NCBI GenBank assembly: GCA_011390365.1
Contig: JAABSM010000038.1
Span: 1-35,187, forward strand
Direction of reading: 5' to 3'
Source of the DNA: Gammaproteobacteria bacterium
GTDB lineage: Bacteria; Pseudomonadota; Gammaproteobacteria; Chromatiales; Chromatiaceae
DNA: 35,187 nt
Shown here: in pieces, positions 18,683 to 28,198 of the stretch
How positions within the stretch are numbered: the stretch's first letter is position 1
Layout of the letters: each line of letters begins with the position of its first letter
Program-made: the position numbers and the translations under genes
Notes under the pieces: model-generated
Seen by the model: only the letters and a program-made list of their open reading frames with translations
Told to the model about the DNA's origin: nothing
Databases searched by the model: none

Positions 18683-18929
18683 CGTGCTGGTCTTCCAGAT
18701 AGTGCTTTTCCATCTCGGAGCCCGGTACCGGGTCAATTCCACCTTCGTGAAAAGGGTGGCAGCGGCCAATCCGTCGCAGACCCAGCCATAGGCCGCGCCA
18801 GGGTCCGTGAATCTCGATTGCCTCGATCATGTAACTCGAGCAGCTGGGATAGTAGCGGCAATGGTTGCCAAGGACGGGACTCAGGAGGAGCTGGTAACCC
18901 CTGATTAGTGTTGTCAGAAAAGATTTCAT
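18669..18929 (-). CDS. yidD: Membrane protein insertion efficiency factor YidD
   Basis: This 86-residue protein has the family hallmark of cysteines in a short span: [21 protein letters not shown], then the downstream [20 protein letters not shown]. YidD helps YidC insert inner-membrane proteins and is a peripheral membrane protein with an amphipathic N-terminal helix (here residues 4-18). The canonical location is between rnpA and yidC; here it stands with a zinc-ribbon gene beside an exopolysaccharide export pair, so it is either relocated or a second copy. The ATG at 18929 gives the normal length. Confidence 0.93.
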   Translation of the reverse strand: MKSFLTTLIRGYQLLLSPVLGNHCRYYPSCSSYMIEAIEIHGPWRGLWLGLRRIGRCHPFHEGGIDPVPGSEMEKHYLEDQHDEQR

Positions 18930-19254
18930 CTTCAGAATGTGTAAAATGTCCGGAGAATGTAACAATGGTCGCAACCAGGAGGGTGCGGTTCAGCGGTCTG
19001 TTGATCAAGAGTTTCTCTTTTGGATTTAGCCGGATAGCCGTTTCCACAAAAGTTTTTTTGATAATCTCCAATTTGACGCTTTCGATCAAGCGATGTGGTT
19101 GCATTCGGCGTGTCGAAACGCTATATTACGGTGCTAATCGGGTGATTTACTGGTGATATACCGGGTCGTCAGGGAGCGATGGCCTGACGGGGGGGCTCCC
19201 TCTCGATACACCGGGAATCTTCGCGGCTCCATAACGGGATTCGGGTTTAAAGAC
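18930..19254. other. Divergent spacer between yidD and the outer-membrane barrel gene
   Basis: These 325 AT-richer bases contain no gene. They hold a probable plus-strand promoter (listed separately) and a 5' leader of about 125 bases. No inverted-repeat operator or riboswitch fold was recognised. The lower GC than in surrounding DNA fits a double promoter region. Confidence 0.5.
19099..19127 (+). promoter_or_regulatory. Candidate sigma-70 promoter for the barrel/export pair
   Basis: TTGCAT (-35, 3/6 match) and TATATT (-10, 5/6 match) are separated by 17 bases. They lie upstream of the barrel gene in an AT-rich spacer. Confidence 0.4.
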
Positions 19255-20586
19255 ATGCAAAAGAAACGTTTAGTGGTTTACCTGTCGGCGGCTTTGGGTG
19301 CGACGGTTACAGCGGATGTGTCCGCATTGTCGGACAAGACCAATATCGGAGACTCCTGGAAGGGGTGGGGTCTCTCTCAATCGCGGGCGGTTGAGGGCTC
19401 GGTGCAGTTCGAGTTGTCCGAATCCGAATCGGTGGAGGCGTCCGTCTCGGCCGGTACCTTCGCCTGGATGTACCCGTCGATCACCTTGAAGATGGTTGTG
19501 GATGACAACTATTACAACACCGACGATGAAAACCAGGTCAGAAAAGAGAGCAATATCGATGTCAATGGGGGGCCCTCAATCGAGATCAACCCAAGGGCCG
19601 CGCTTGAGTATGAGGGAGAGGCCAGTTATGCCCGTTTCTCGGGTGAGCTGGTTGGTGATGTCAGTCTGGGCGATTTCAATGATACCCTCTGGAACACGGT
19701 CGTCGTCGCCGAACTGGGTTGGCTGCCAACGGAGAAACTGAGCCTCTGGGGCGGCATTGGCTGGGAATACGGTTTCGAGGAGTATGGTCAAGGCTTGGCA
19801 AGCGGCCCCAACGTCGTGCTGTTTCCCGATCATATTGAGTACGACATCTGGTCCGCAAGGATTGGCGGTACCTACGGGGTAGACGAGCACGGCGCGCCGA
19901 AGCTCAACTTCGAGGCCTCTCGTGAAGAGAAGTACTATCAGAACTACCGCCAGTACACCGCCGACCGCGACAGCGTGATCGATACCATTGGCGGCGGGAT
20001 CGACTTCTGGGTTCAACCTAATACCGCTGCGGTATTTGATGTCCGATATTCCGATTCGGAATACGGCGACAGTCTCTTCGATAACACCCAGTGGCGTTAT
20101 TTGCTTGGGGCGAAGTGGTATGCCACCTATCAGACCCAGGGCTATGTCAGGTTGGGCTGGACGGAGAAGGAGATGAATGGGTCGGCGCAGGTCGAGGATG
20201 CCTCGGAGGCGAGTTGGGAGGTGGGAGCGGACTGGAAGCCGTCGCCTTTTGCCAATGTCGCCGTTTCCGCCTCTCGTGACCTGGTGGATGAGTACTTTTC
20301 CGGCTATATGGATGTCAAGGAGTATCGTGCAACCTGGCGGCATCAGTGGGAATCCCATCTGGCCAGCCGCCTGACCTACAATATCGGGGAAAGGGATTAT
20401 CCTGTATATGTCGGAACTGACCGCTTTGATGACTACTGGGATATCGAGTTGGCGATTGACTACGAATTTCGTCCCTGGCTGAATTTCGGTGTATCGGCTC
20501 GGCACACGGATCAGGATAGCAATACCGCGGGGTATTCCTATAAGGAAAACGTCTATACCTTGCAGGTTGACATGAGTTTTGATTGA
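19255..20586 (+). CDS. Outer-membrane beta-barrel protein, probably of exopolysaccharide secretion
   Basis: The product is 443 residues. It has a signal peptide (basic KKR, hydrophobic VVYLSAALGATV, probable cut near residues 20-25), then alternating aromatic/polar strands to the end and a final LQVDMSFD with terminal aromatic F, the usual signal for barrel assembly. I count roughly 16-20 potential strands. It resembles the outer-membrane beta-barrel proteins found beside Wza-like proteins in exosortase-type or EpsL-like polysaccharide loci (the barrel BBP2 group), but the match is by pattern, not a motif. The ATG at 19255 fits the signal peptide best. The Wza-like gene follows 42 bp later. 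Confidence 0.72.
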   Translation: MQKKRLVVYLSAALGATVTADVSALSDKTNIGDSWKGWGLSQSRAVEGSVQFELSESESVEASVSAGTFAWMYPSITLKMVVDDNYYNTDDENQVRKESNIDVNGGPSIEINPRAALEYEGEASYARFSGELVGDVSLGDFNDTLWNTVVVAELGWLPTEKLSLWGGIGWEYGFEEYGQGLASGPNVVLFPDHIEYDIWSARIGGTYGVDEHGAPKLNFEASREEKYYQNYRQYTADRDSVIDTIGGGIDFWVQPNTAAVFDVRYSDSEYGDSLFDNTQWRYLLGAKWYATYQTQGYVRLGWTEKEMNGSAQVEDASEASWEVGADWKPSPFANVAVSASRDLVDEYFSGYMDVKEYRATWRHQWESHLASRLTYNIGERDYPVYVGTDRFDDYWDIELAIDYEFRPWLNFGVSARHTDQDSNTAGYSYKENVYTLQVDMSFD

Positions 20587-20628
20587 ACTTGGATCTTCCG
20601 AACGGTTGGAAGAGCGAAAGGGTAGCGA

Positions 20629-21228
20629 ATGCAGCGGGTGTCGCGAGTGGTGAGGTCGATGTTTATGGGCTTATTGCGAACGGCATTGTCGATTCTGGTC
20701 TGGGTTCCGATTCTCTTTGGCGCCGTGCAAGCGGCAAACGAAGAAGGAGAAACGACCGGCTATCGCATGGGCCCGGGAGACAAGATCTCCATCAAGGTCT
20801 TTGGCGAGAATGATCTGACCTTGGATGCTCAGGTTGGAGAGTCTGGCCTTATATCCTATCCATTTCTTGGGGAACTGGAGGCCAAGGGAAAGACCCAGCT
20901 GGAGCTTGAGAGAGAGATTAACAGCAAGCTTAAGGACGGCTATCTGGTAAATCCCGAGGTTACGGTCGTAATCACCCAGTACCGACAGTTCTTCCTTGAT
21001 GGGCATGTGAACAAACGAGGCGGTTATGAATACCAGCCGGGCATGACGGTGAGAAAGGCGATTACCGCGGCAGGGGGGTTCGGGCCGCGGGCGGATCGGG
21101 ATGATATCACCGTTGTCCGCGGAGGTAACGAACCGGGAAGAGAGGGACCAAAGAAGCCTGTGCCAATCGGGCTTGATGATCCCATATACCCAGGGGACGT
21201 GATTACCGTGGATCGCAGTTTTTTCTGA
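20629..21228 (+). CDS. Polysaccharide export protein (Wza/EpsE-type, Poly_export + SLBB)
   Basis: The product is 199 residues. A signal peptide ends at VQA (residue about 35). The poly_export domain opens with YRMGPGDKISIKVFGENDLT, the family signature, and contains GLISYPFLGEL. It is followed by an SLBB-like domain (FFLDGHVNKRGGYEYQPGMTVRKAITAAGGFG). There is no lipobox cysteine and the length is that of the short periplasmic EpsE type rather than full Wza, so it would need a partner, plausibly the barrel encoded upstream. No polysaccharide copolymerase, exosortase or glycosyltransferase gene follows. The 3' end overlaps the convergent radical SAM gene by 26 bp. Confidence 0.88.
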   Translation: MQRVSRVVRSMFMGLLRTALSILVWVPILFGAVQAANEEGETTGYRMGPGDKISIKVFGENDLTLDAQVGESGLISYPFLGELEAKGKTQLELEREINSKLKDGYLVNPEVTVVITQYRQFFLDGHVNKRGGYEYQPGMTVRKAITAAGGFGPRADRDDITVVRGGNEPGREGPKKPVPIGLDDPIYPGDVITVDRSFF

Positions 21229-21829
21229 TTACTCCATCGGGGCAGAAATCTTCCGCAAGAGGGCTGACGCCGGAAAGGGTCAGCCCTCCTTCTTTGTCGA
21301 TATGAATCTCTCCAGCAGGAATCCGTCGCAGGTCGGCGCGGCTGTAGCGGTGGCTCATCAGGTGGATGGTCTGGTTGTCGGAACCCCGCAGGTCTTCGCC
21401 AAGATGGCGCTGTTGGAGATAGGGACCGGCGATCAGGATATCGGTCTTTTCGAGGATCTTCGCGGCGAGCGGCTTCGCGGCGAGCTGATCGTAACGATAG
21501 CCGGAGAACAGGGTGACGGAGAGGGATAGCCTATTGGCTGCCTTGACCAAGGCCAGCAGCGCCTCCGGCTGGGAAAAGGGCTCCCCTCCGCTGAAGGTTA
21601 CGCCTTCGACCTTTGGGCTGAGGCGTTCGAAGTGGTCGGCGATTTCGGTGACCCTGGTCTCCGTTCCGCTGGAGAAGGGCAGGGCGTCGGGGTTGAAACA
21701 GCCGGGGCAGCGAAACGGACAGCCCTGAAACCAGATCACGCAGCGGACCCCCGGTCCATTGGCGCGGCTCGTATCCAGCATGCCATGCAGGCGGAAACGA
21801 AGGTTTTGGTTGGCTGCGTGTTTTTCCAT
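21203..21829 (-). CDS. 4Fe-4S single-cluster radical SAM protein (NrdG/activase-like)
   Basis: The product is 208 residues. The radical SAM cysteine motif is GCPFRCPGC (CxxxCxxC) near residue 37-44, followed by GVTFSGGEPFSQPEALL, the SAM-contacting GGE segment, and TLFSGYRYDQL. Size and sequence are those of glycyl-radical-enzyme activases such as NrdG. No glycyl radical enzyme is encoded nearby, so the target is unknown and a different maturation role is possible. The ATG at 21829 was chosen over an earlier one because it gives the usual family length. Its 3' end overlaps the export gene on the other strand. Confidence 0.8.
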   Translation of the reverse strand: MEKHAANQNLRFRLHGMLDTSRANGPGVRCVIWFQGCPFRCPGCFNPDALPFSSGTETRVTEIADHFERLSPKVEGVTFSGGEPFSQPEALLALVKAANRLSLSVTLFSGYRYDQLAAKPLAAKILEKTDILIAGPYLQQRHLGEDLRGSDNQTIHLMSHRYSRADLRRIPAGEIHIDKEGGLTLSGVSPLAEDFCPDGVIRKNCDPR

Positions 21830-21907
21830 CCTTGTTGAGGCGCGGCCTCTCAATGAGGGCGCGGCGAGGGTTTTCTCCGTGATGCCCGTGTCTCCGCCGG
21901 GGCCCCC

Positions 21908-23206
21908 TTACGAGGAAGGGGTTTCTCGGGCGATCGCACGATAGCCGATATCCCGACGCAGGTAGCAGTCCTGCCACTGGATTCGCTTGCCACGCTGGTA
22001 AGCCTTCTGTTGCGCTTCTCCCACACTGCCGCCCAGTGCGGTAACGCACAATACGCGCCCGCCGGCGGTGACGATGTCGCCGTTTTCGGCGATGTCCGTT
22101 CCCGCGTGGAAGACCTTGCAGTCCTTGTCATCGGCATTGTCCGCGAGGCCGCTGATGGAATCGCCCTTGCGATAACTCCCGGGATAGCCGCCCGCCGCCA
22201 GCACCACCCCCAGCGCGACCTGCTGGTTCCACCGGGCCTGTTCCTGATCGAGCTTGCCATCCAGGGCGGCGAGGCAGTGGGCGACCAGGTCGGAATCCAT
22301 GCGCATCATGATCGGCTGGGTTTCCGGGTCGCCGAAGCGGCAGTTGTACTCGATGATCTTCGGTGCGCCGTCGGCGGTGATCATCAGGCCGGCGTAGAGA
22401 AAGCCGGTGTAGGGCATGCCCTCGGCGGCCATGCCGCGTACGGTGGGTTCGATGACCTCGGCCATGATGCGCCGATACACCTCATCCGTCACCACCGGCG
22501 CGGGGGAGTAGGCCCCCATGCCGCCGGTGTTGGGGCCGGTGTCGCCATTGCCGACCCGCTTGTGGTCCTGACTGGTGGCCATCGGCAGGATGTGCTCGCC
22601 GTCGGCCATGACGATGAAGCTCGCCTCTTCCCCCTCCAGAAATTCCTCGATCACCACCCGGTGCCCCGCCTCGCCAAAGGCGTTGCCGGCGAGCATGTCA
22701 CCTACGGCCGCCTTGGCGGTATCCAGCTCCTCGGCGACGATGACCCCCTTGCCGGCCGCGAGACCGTCCGCCTTGATGACGATAGGTGCGTCAACGCGGT
22801 CAAGGTAATCGAGAGCGGGTCCCGCTTCCGTGAAGACCGCGTAGGCCCCTGTTGGAATACTGTGTCGCTTGAGAAAATCCTTGGTAAAGGCCTTGGAGCC
22901 TTCCAGTTGCGCGGCGGCCTGGCTGGGGCCGAAACACTTCAGCCCAGCCCCCTGAAAGGCGTCGACGACACCGGCGACCAGCGGCGCTTCCGGCCCGACG
23001 ATGGTCAGGCCGATCTCGGTCTCCTTGGCAAAGCGAATCAACCCTTCGATATCATCCACGCCGATGGCGACATTTTCCAGACCCTCTTCGGTAGCGGTGC
23101 CCGCATTGCCAGGGGCGACATAGACCTTCTCCGCCAATGGCGACTGGGCCGCCTTCCAGGCCAGTGCATGCTCGCGACCACCGCCGCCGACTATCAGTAT
23201 GTTCAT
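21908..23206 (-). CDS. purD: Phosphoribosylamine-glycine ligase
   Basis: This 432-residue ATP-grasp enzyme performs the second step of purine synthesis, joining glycine to phosphoribosylamine. MNILIVGGGGREHALAWK opens the N-domain; GPEAPLVAGVVD, the ATP-grasp lid KADGLAAGKGV, and NTGGMGAYSPAP then EYNCRFGDPETQ are the family signatures. It is the last gene of dusB-fis-purH-purD. The purH-purD gap of 131 bp is occupied by a long imperfect inverted repeat, unusual between two coordinately needed genes. Confidence 0.97.
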   Translation of the reverse strand: MNILIVGGGGREHALAWKAAQSPLAEKVYVAPGNAGTATEEGLENVAIGVDDIEGLIRFAKETEIGLTIVGPEAPLVAGVVDAFQGAGLKCFGPSQAAAQLEGSKAFTKDFLKRHSIPTGAYAVFTEAGPALDYLDRVDAPIVIKADGLAAGKGVIVAEELDTAKAAVGDMLAGNAFGEAGHRVVIEEFLEGEEASFIVMADGEHILPMATSQDHKRVGNGDTGPNTGGMGAYSPAPVVTDEVYRRIMAEVIEPTVRGMAAEGMPYTGFLYAGLMITADGAPKIIEYNCRFGDPETQPIMMRMDSDLVAHCLAALDGKLDQEQARWNQQVALGVVLAAGGYPGSYRKGDSISGLADNADDKDCKVFHAGTDIAENGDIVTAGGRVLCVTALGGSVGEAQQKAYQRGKRIQWQDCYLRRDIGYRAIARETPSS

Positions 23207-23234
23207 TGGATGCCTTTCGTGTCGTTGACGAAGA

Positions 23235-23328
23235 AATAGACGGGATTTACAGGATTCTTCAGGATTAACAGGATGGTTCGGATTTCATATCCTGTGAATC
23301 CTGCGAAATCCCGTTAATCCTGTCTATT
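23235..23328. repeat. Long inverted repeat of CAGGATT-type units between purH and purD
   Basis: The 40-base left arm (23235-23274) pairs with 23289-23328 in 33 of 40 positions around a 14-base loop. The arms consist of short units such as ACAGGATT and AATAGAC. This repeat type is widespread in proteobacterial spacers. In the purHD transcript it would form a large stem-loop. Confidence 0.8.
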
Positions 23329-23337
23329 ATTTTTCCC

Positions 23338-24897
<1,560 letters not shown>

Positions 24898-25033
24898 GGG
24901 ATTAGACTCCGCTGGCAATGGGTGGCGCGGGGCGAAGGCATTCGCTCCGCCTCGCGCGGGAAATATCTGGTCGGGATTCCGAGGGCCGTCTTTTTATCAC
25001 GAAATGGCGATTGAAGCCACAGACAAGCCTTAA

Positions 25034-25087
25034 GCCGCGAGCGACAAGCTTCTAGCCGCTAGGGGCTCGTCGCTCGCGGCTTTTTGC
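25034..25087. terminator. Strong hairpin with T run, between fis and purH
   Basis: The 14-bp perfect stem AAGCCGCGAGCGAC/GTCGCTCGCGGCTT is continued inside by further pairing to CTAG-CCG-CTAG and followed on the plus strand by TTTTT. As an intrinsic terminator it would act on plus-strand transcripts, yet genes on both sides run on the minus strand. It may therefore be a repeat rather than a functional terminator, or it may block antisense transcription. Confidence 0.5.
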
Positions 25088-25093
25088 CGAGAA

Positions 25094-25126
25094 AAATCTC
25101 CGTGCGCTCTGTGTCTCCGTGGCTTT
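25094..25126. repeat. Copy of the CACGGAG/CTGTGTCTCCGTGGC repeat
   Basis: Nearly the same text stands at 15616-15647 (CTGTGTCTCCGTGGCT in both). It is a dispersed non-coding repeat in the fis-purH spacer. Confidence 0.65.
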
Positions 25127-25138
25127 TACAAACAGCAA

Positions 25139-25411
25139 TCAGTGATCAATGGCATAGTGGGCGAGCTTCTTGCGCAGCGTCCCCCGGCTGATGCCCAGCA
25201 GTTCGCTCGCCCGGCTCTGGTTGCCGCCGGTATGGCGCATGACCGTCTTCAGCAACGGCTGCTCCATCTCCGCCAGCACGAACTGGTAGAGTCCGCGGAT
25301 CGATTCGCCCCGAGTCTGGTCGAGGTAGTCTCCTACCGCCTCTTCCACGCAGCGACGAAAGGGTTGTCCGAGGGCGCTTTTCGGTATCTTCAGATCGGTT
25401 TGATCATTCAT
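25139..25411 (-). CDS. fis: Fis, nucleoid-associated DNA-binding protein
   Basis: This 90-residue protein has the typical Fis size. The N-terminal helices carry the conserved SIRGLYQFVLAEMEQPLL, and the C-terminal helix-turn-helix is GGNQSRASELLGISRGTLRKKL. Fis bends DNA and regulates rRNA, recombination and growth-phase genes. The start ATG overlaps the dusB stop as ATGA, the classical dusB-fis operon of gammaproteobacteria, indicating translational coupling. Confidence 0.96.
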   Translation of the reverse strand: MNDQTDLKIPKSALGQPFRRCVEEAVGDYLDQTRGESIRGLYQFVLAEMEQPLLKTVMRHTGGNQSRASELLGISRGTLRKKLAHYAIDH

Positions 25412-26385
25412 GCCGCAAGTTCCTCTTGTTCGGCAAAAAATTCATGGATAAGGCGTTCCTGTTCGCGGGCGCTGGCGGCGTGGTTGACGGCGGCGCGAAA
25501 GCCGCTACTTACCGCCATGCCGCGGCTGTACCAGGCGATGTGCTTGCGCGCCACCCGCACGCCATGGCTCTCGCCGTAGAAGGCGTAGAGTTCCGCGAGA
25601 TGCTGCCTCAGAATGGCGCCGATCTCCCGCGGCGTCTTTGGCCTCGGGAGTTTGCCGTGCTCCAGGAAGGCCGCCATCTCGCGAAAGATCCAGGGACGCC
25701 CCTGGGCGGCGCGGCCGATCATCACCGCGGCGGCCCCGGTCTCCCGCAATACCGCCGCCGCCCGTTGCGGTGAATCGATATCGCCATTGGCGATGATCGG
25801 AATTCCGCGTTGGGCGACGATCTCCCCCAGGGTCTCGAACTCCGCCTGGCCCGAGTAGCCGCAGGCGCGGGTGCGGCCGTGAATCGCCAGCGCGGCGATC
25901 CCGGACTCCTCGGCGATGCGGGCGATGGCCGGTGCGTTGCGCTCGTCGGGGCTCCAGCCGGTGCGGGTCTTGAGGGTCACCGGCACCTCCACCGCCGCGA
26001 CCACCGCCGCCAGGATGCGACCGACAAGCCCTTCGTCCCGCATCAGCGCCGCGCCGGACTCCACCTTGCAGACCTTCTTCGCCGGACAGCCCATGTTGAT
26101 GTCGATGATCTGGGCGCCCAGATCCACGCAGCGTCGGGCCGCCTCCGCCATGCGCTTGGGGTCCGCCCCCATGATCTGCACCGAGACAGGCCCGGGCTCG
26201 TCGGCGAACGCCAGGCGGCTCATCGTCTTGCGGCTGCCCCACAGGGTGGACTCGGCGGAGACCATCTCCGACACCGCCAGGCCCGCGCCAAAGGCTCGGC
26301 AGAGCCGCCGGAAGGGCAGGTCGGTGACGCCCGCCATGGGGGCCAGAATCAGCTTGTTGGCGATGGTGTAGGGGCCGATTTGCAT
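25408..26385 (-). CDS. dusB: tRNA-dihydrouridine synthase B
   Basis: This 325-residue FMN enzyme reduces uridine in the tRNA D loop. LAPMAGVTDLPFR (FMN-binding start), DINMGCPAKKV with catalytic C100, LKTRTGW, AIHGRTRACGY and NGDIDS are family signatures. The ATG at 26385 is the normal start (MQIGPYTIANKLILAPMAG); the frame extends upstream but without homology. It heads the dusB-fis-purHD cluster and lies 68 bp after bioD, so read-through from the biotin genes is possible. Confidence 0.96.
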   Translation of the reverse strand: MQIGPYTIANKLILAPMAGVTDLPFRRLCRAFGAGLAVSEMVSAESTLWGSRKTMSRLAFADEPGPVSVQIMGADPKRMAEAARRCVDLGAQIIDINMGCPAKKVCKVESGAALMRDEGLVGRILAAVVAAVEVPVTLKTRTGWSPDERNAPAIARIAEESGIAALAIHGRTRACGYSGQAEFETLGEIVAQRGIPIIANGDIDSPQRAAAVLRETGAAAVMIGRAAQGRPWIFREMAAFLEHGKLPRPKTPREIGAILRQHLAELYAFYGESHGVRVARKHIAWYSRGMAVSSGFRAAVNHAASAREQERLIHEFFAEQEELAA

Positions 26386-26453
26386 CCTTGAAACAGCGTC
26401 CTTGGGGGTTGGGTCGTCACGGGCCGGAACGCCATAGGATAAGGCCGGTTCGC

Positions 26454-27131
26454 CTAGGGGGTAAACGCCGCAATCAGTTTGGAAATTGCCTCGGGAGAGG
26501 GGTTTTTTTGTAAAACAGGGATATAGCCGAGAAACGGAAGATCGATTCTCCGCTTCAGACTGATGAGGTTGCCTTCCACCTCCAGCATATCCTTTTCGAC
26601 CTGGTTGGCAAGCCAGCCGGAGACCGGGATTTTCCGTGCCTTCAGCGCCCCGACCGTGAGCAGGGCGTGGTTGATGCAACCCAGCTTGAGGCCGATCACC
26701 AGCAGCGCCGGCAGCTCCAGATAGTGGATCAGGTCCACCAGATCCCGCGCCTCATCCAGCGGCGCCAGCAGGCCGCCTACCCCCTCAACGATGACCCGAT
26801 CATTCCGTTGGGCAAGGGCTTGGTAGTTTTCCGCGATACGGCCGAAGTCGATGACGACCCCCGCTTGCTCGGCGGCGATGTGGGGCGCGATCGGCGGGGC
26901 GAAGGCGAAGGGATTGATCCGCTCATAGGGCGTGGCCTCGGAACAGGCGGCCTGGATGCGCAGGGCGTCCTCGTTGCGCAGCCCGTCGGCGGTGGCCTGG
27001 GAGCCGGAGGCGATCGGCTTCATGCCGGCCACCTTCATGCCCTGGTCCTGAAAGAGTCGCATCAGCCCCAGGGTGACCTCGGTCTTGCCGCAGCCGGTGT
27101 CGGTGCCGGTAACAAAGAGTCCTTTGCTCAT
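26454..27131 (-). CDS. bioD: Dethiobiotin synthetase
   Basis: The product is 225 residues. The P-loop is GTDTGCGKT (residues 9-17), characteristic of BioD, followed by GMKPIASG and VEGVGGLLAPLD. It makes dethiobiotin from diaminopelargonate, CO2 and ATP. It is the last gene of the minus-strand biotin cluster, 200 bp after bioC, with a repeat pair inside the gap. BioA, which supplies its substrate, is not encoded in the window. Confidence 0.96.
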   Translation of the reverse strand: MSKGLFVTGTDTGCGKTEVTLGLMRLFQDQGMKVAGMKPIASGSQATADGLRNEDALRIQAACSEATPYERINPFAFAPPIAPHIAAEQAGVVIDFGRIAENYQALAQRNDRVIVEGVGGLLAPLDEARDLVDLIHYLELPALLVIGLKLGCINHALLTVGALKARKIPVSGWLANQVEKDMLEVEGNLISLKRRIDLPFLGYIPVLQKNPSPEAISKLIAAFTP

Positions 27132-27159
27132 GTTTCACTATCTTTTGAGTTGATGAATG

Positions 27160-27330
27160 AACCACAGAGGGCACAGAGAAAAATGATATCGTTACCTACC
27201 AAGGGAGCAATATACCAAGTAACTCCAATAACCCCAACAAAAGAAGTCGTCGGTGTGTGGGTCTGTGCGGAGGGGCAAGAAGCCCCGCTTGCCTGGATTT
27301 CTCTGTGTACTCTGTGATCTCTGTGGTGGT
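27160..27330. repeat. Inverted CACAGAG repeat pair in the bioC-bioD spacer
   Basis: ACCACAGAGGGCACAGAGA at 27161-27179 and its inverted relative CTCTGTGATCTCTGTGGT near 27310-27328 frame about 120 bases, including a GGGGC-AAGAA-GCCCC hairpin (27273-27287). It looks like a dispersed element inserted in the operon. No gene is present inside. Confidence 0.6.
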
Positions 27331-27331
27331 C

Positions 27332-28198
27332 TTACCTTGGCTGGCTCTGCTTGACGCGTTGTAGCTTCTCCAGTGGCGCCAGCGTCTCGCCCGTGGCGGC
27401 GGGCTTGCTTCCGGCCCAGGCATGGGCGTGGATCACCTCGTAGGTCGCCGGCAGCAGGCCGTCTCGGCGAAAGCCCTCATAGGCCTGTTTGACCGCCTTG
27501 AGGCGGGCGCGTCCGGTCATGCCCGGGTTGCGCCCCTCGGCGACGCTGTGCGCCCCCAGTTGTTTGAGATCCCGCATCAGGTCTTCGGTTTCCCCATAGG
27601 TCAGGGCGATGCGGTCCACGTCCAGCACCGGTCGGGCGAAGCCGGCGCGCAGCATGGCGTCCCCCACGTCGTGCATGTCCAGGAACCGGTTGGTGTGGCG
27701 GTGGCCATCCACCCGCGCCCAGGCCTCTCTTAGCTCAAAAAGGGTATCCGGGCCGAAGGTGGTGAAGATCAGCAGCCCGTCGTCCCGCAACACCCGCCGC
27801 AACTCCCGCAGCGTGGTTTGCAGGTCGTTGCTCCACTGCACCGTGGCGTTGGAGAAGATCAGGTCGATGCTGGCGTCGGCGAGGGGGATCTGGTCCATGT
27901 CGGCGCACAGGCAGCGGGGGCGGCGCAGCCAGCGGCCGCGGCGTCTGGCCTGGCTGAGCATGGGCTGGGCGAAGTCGAGGGCGTAGAGTTCCGCGTTCTT
28001 GTATTGGGCGCGCAGTCGATCCAGGGCGTGGCCGGTGCCCGCGCCCAGGTCGAGCACCCGCTGCGGGCGGATCGAAAAGAGATCGAGACGGTCCAGCATG
28101 CGTTCGGCGATCTCCCGTTGCAGCACCGCTACCTCGTCATAACCGGGGGCGGCGCGGGAGAAGGCGGCGCGTACCCTGCGCTTGTCGACTTCGCTCAT
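27332..28198 (-). CDS. bioC: Malonyl-ACP O-methyltransferase BioC
   Basis: This 288-residue SAM-dependent methyltransferase starts pimeloyl synthesis by masking malonyl-ACP as the methyl ester. VLDLGAGTGHAL (48-59) is motif I; the sequence also shows DQIPLADASIDLIFSNATVQW, and the LIFTTFGPDTLFELREAW stretch of BioC is followed by the DMHDVGDAML region. The start overlaps the bioH stop as ATGA. The order bioF-bioH-bioC-bioD matches the Pseudomonas-type operon. Confidence 0.95.
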   Translation of the reverse strand: MSEVDKRRVRAAFSRAAPGYDEVAVLQREIAERMLDRLDLFSIRPQRVLDLGAGTGHALDRLRAQYKNAELYALDFAQPMLSQARRRGRWLRRPRCLCADMDQIPLADASIDLIFSNATVQWSNDLQTTLRELRRVLRDDGLLIFTTFGPDTLFELREAWARVDGHRHTNRFLDMHDVGDAMLRAGFARPVLDVDRIALTYGETEDLMRDLKQLGAHSVAEGRNPGMTGRARLKAVKQAYEGFRRDGLLPATYEVIHAHAWAGSKPAATGETLAPLEKLQRVKQSQPR

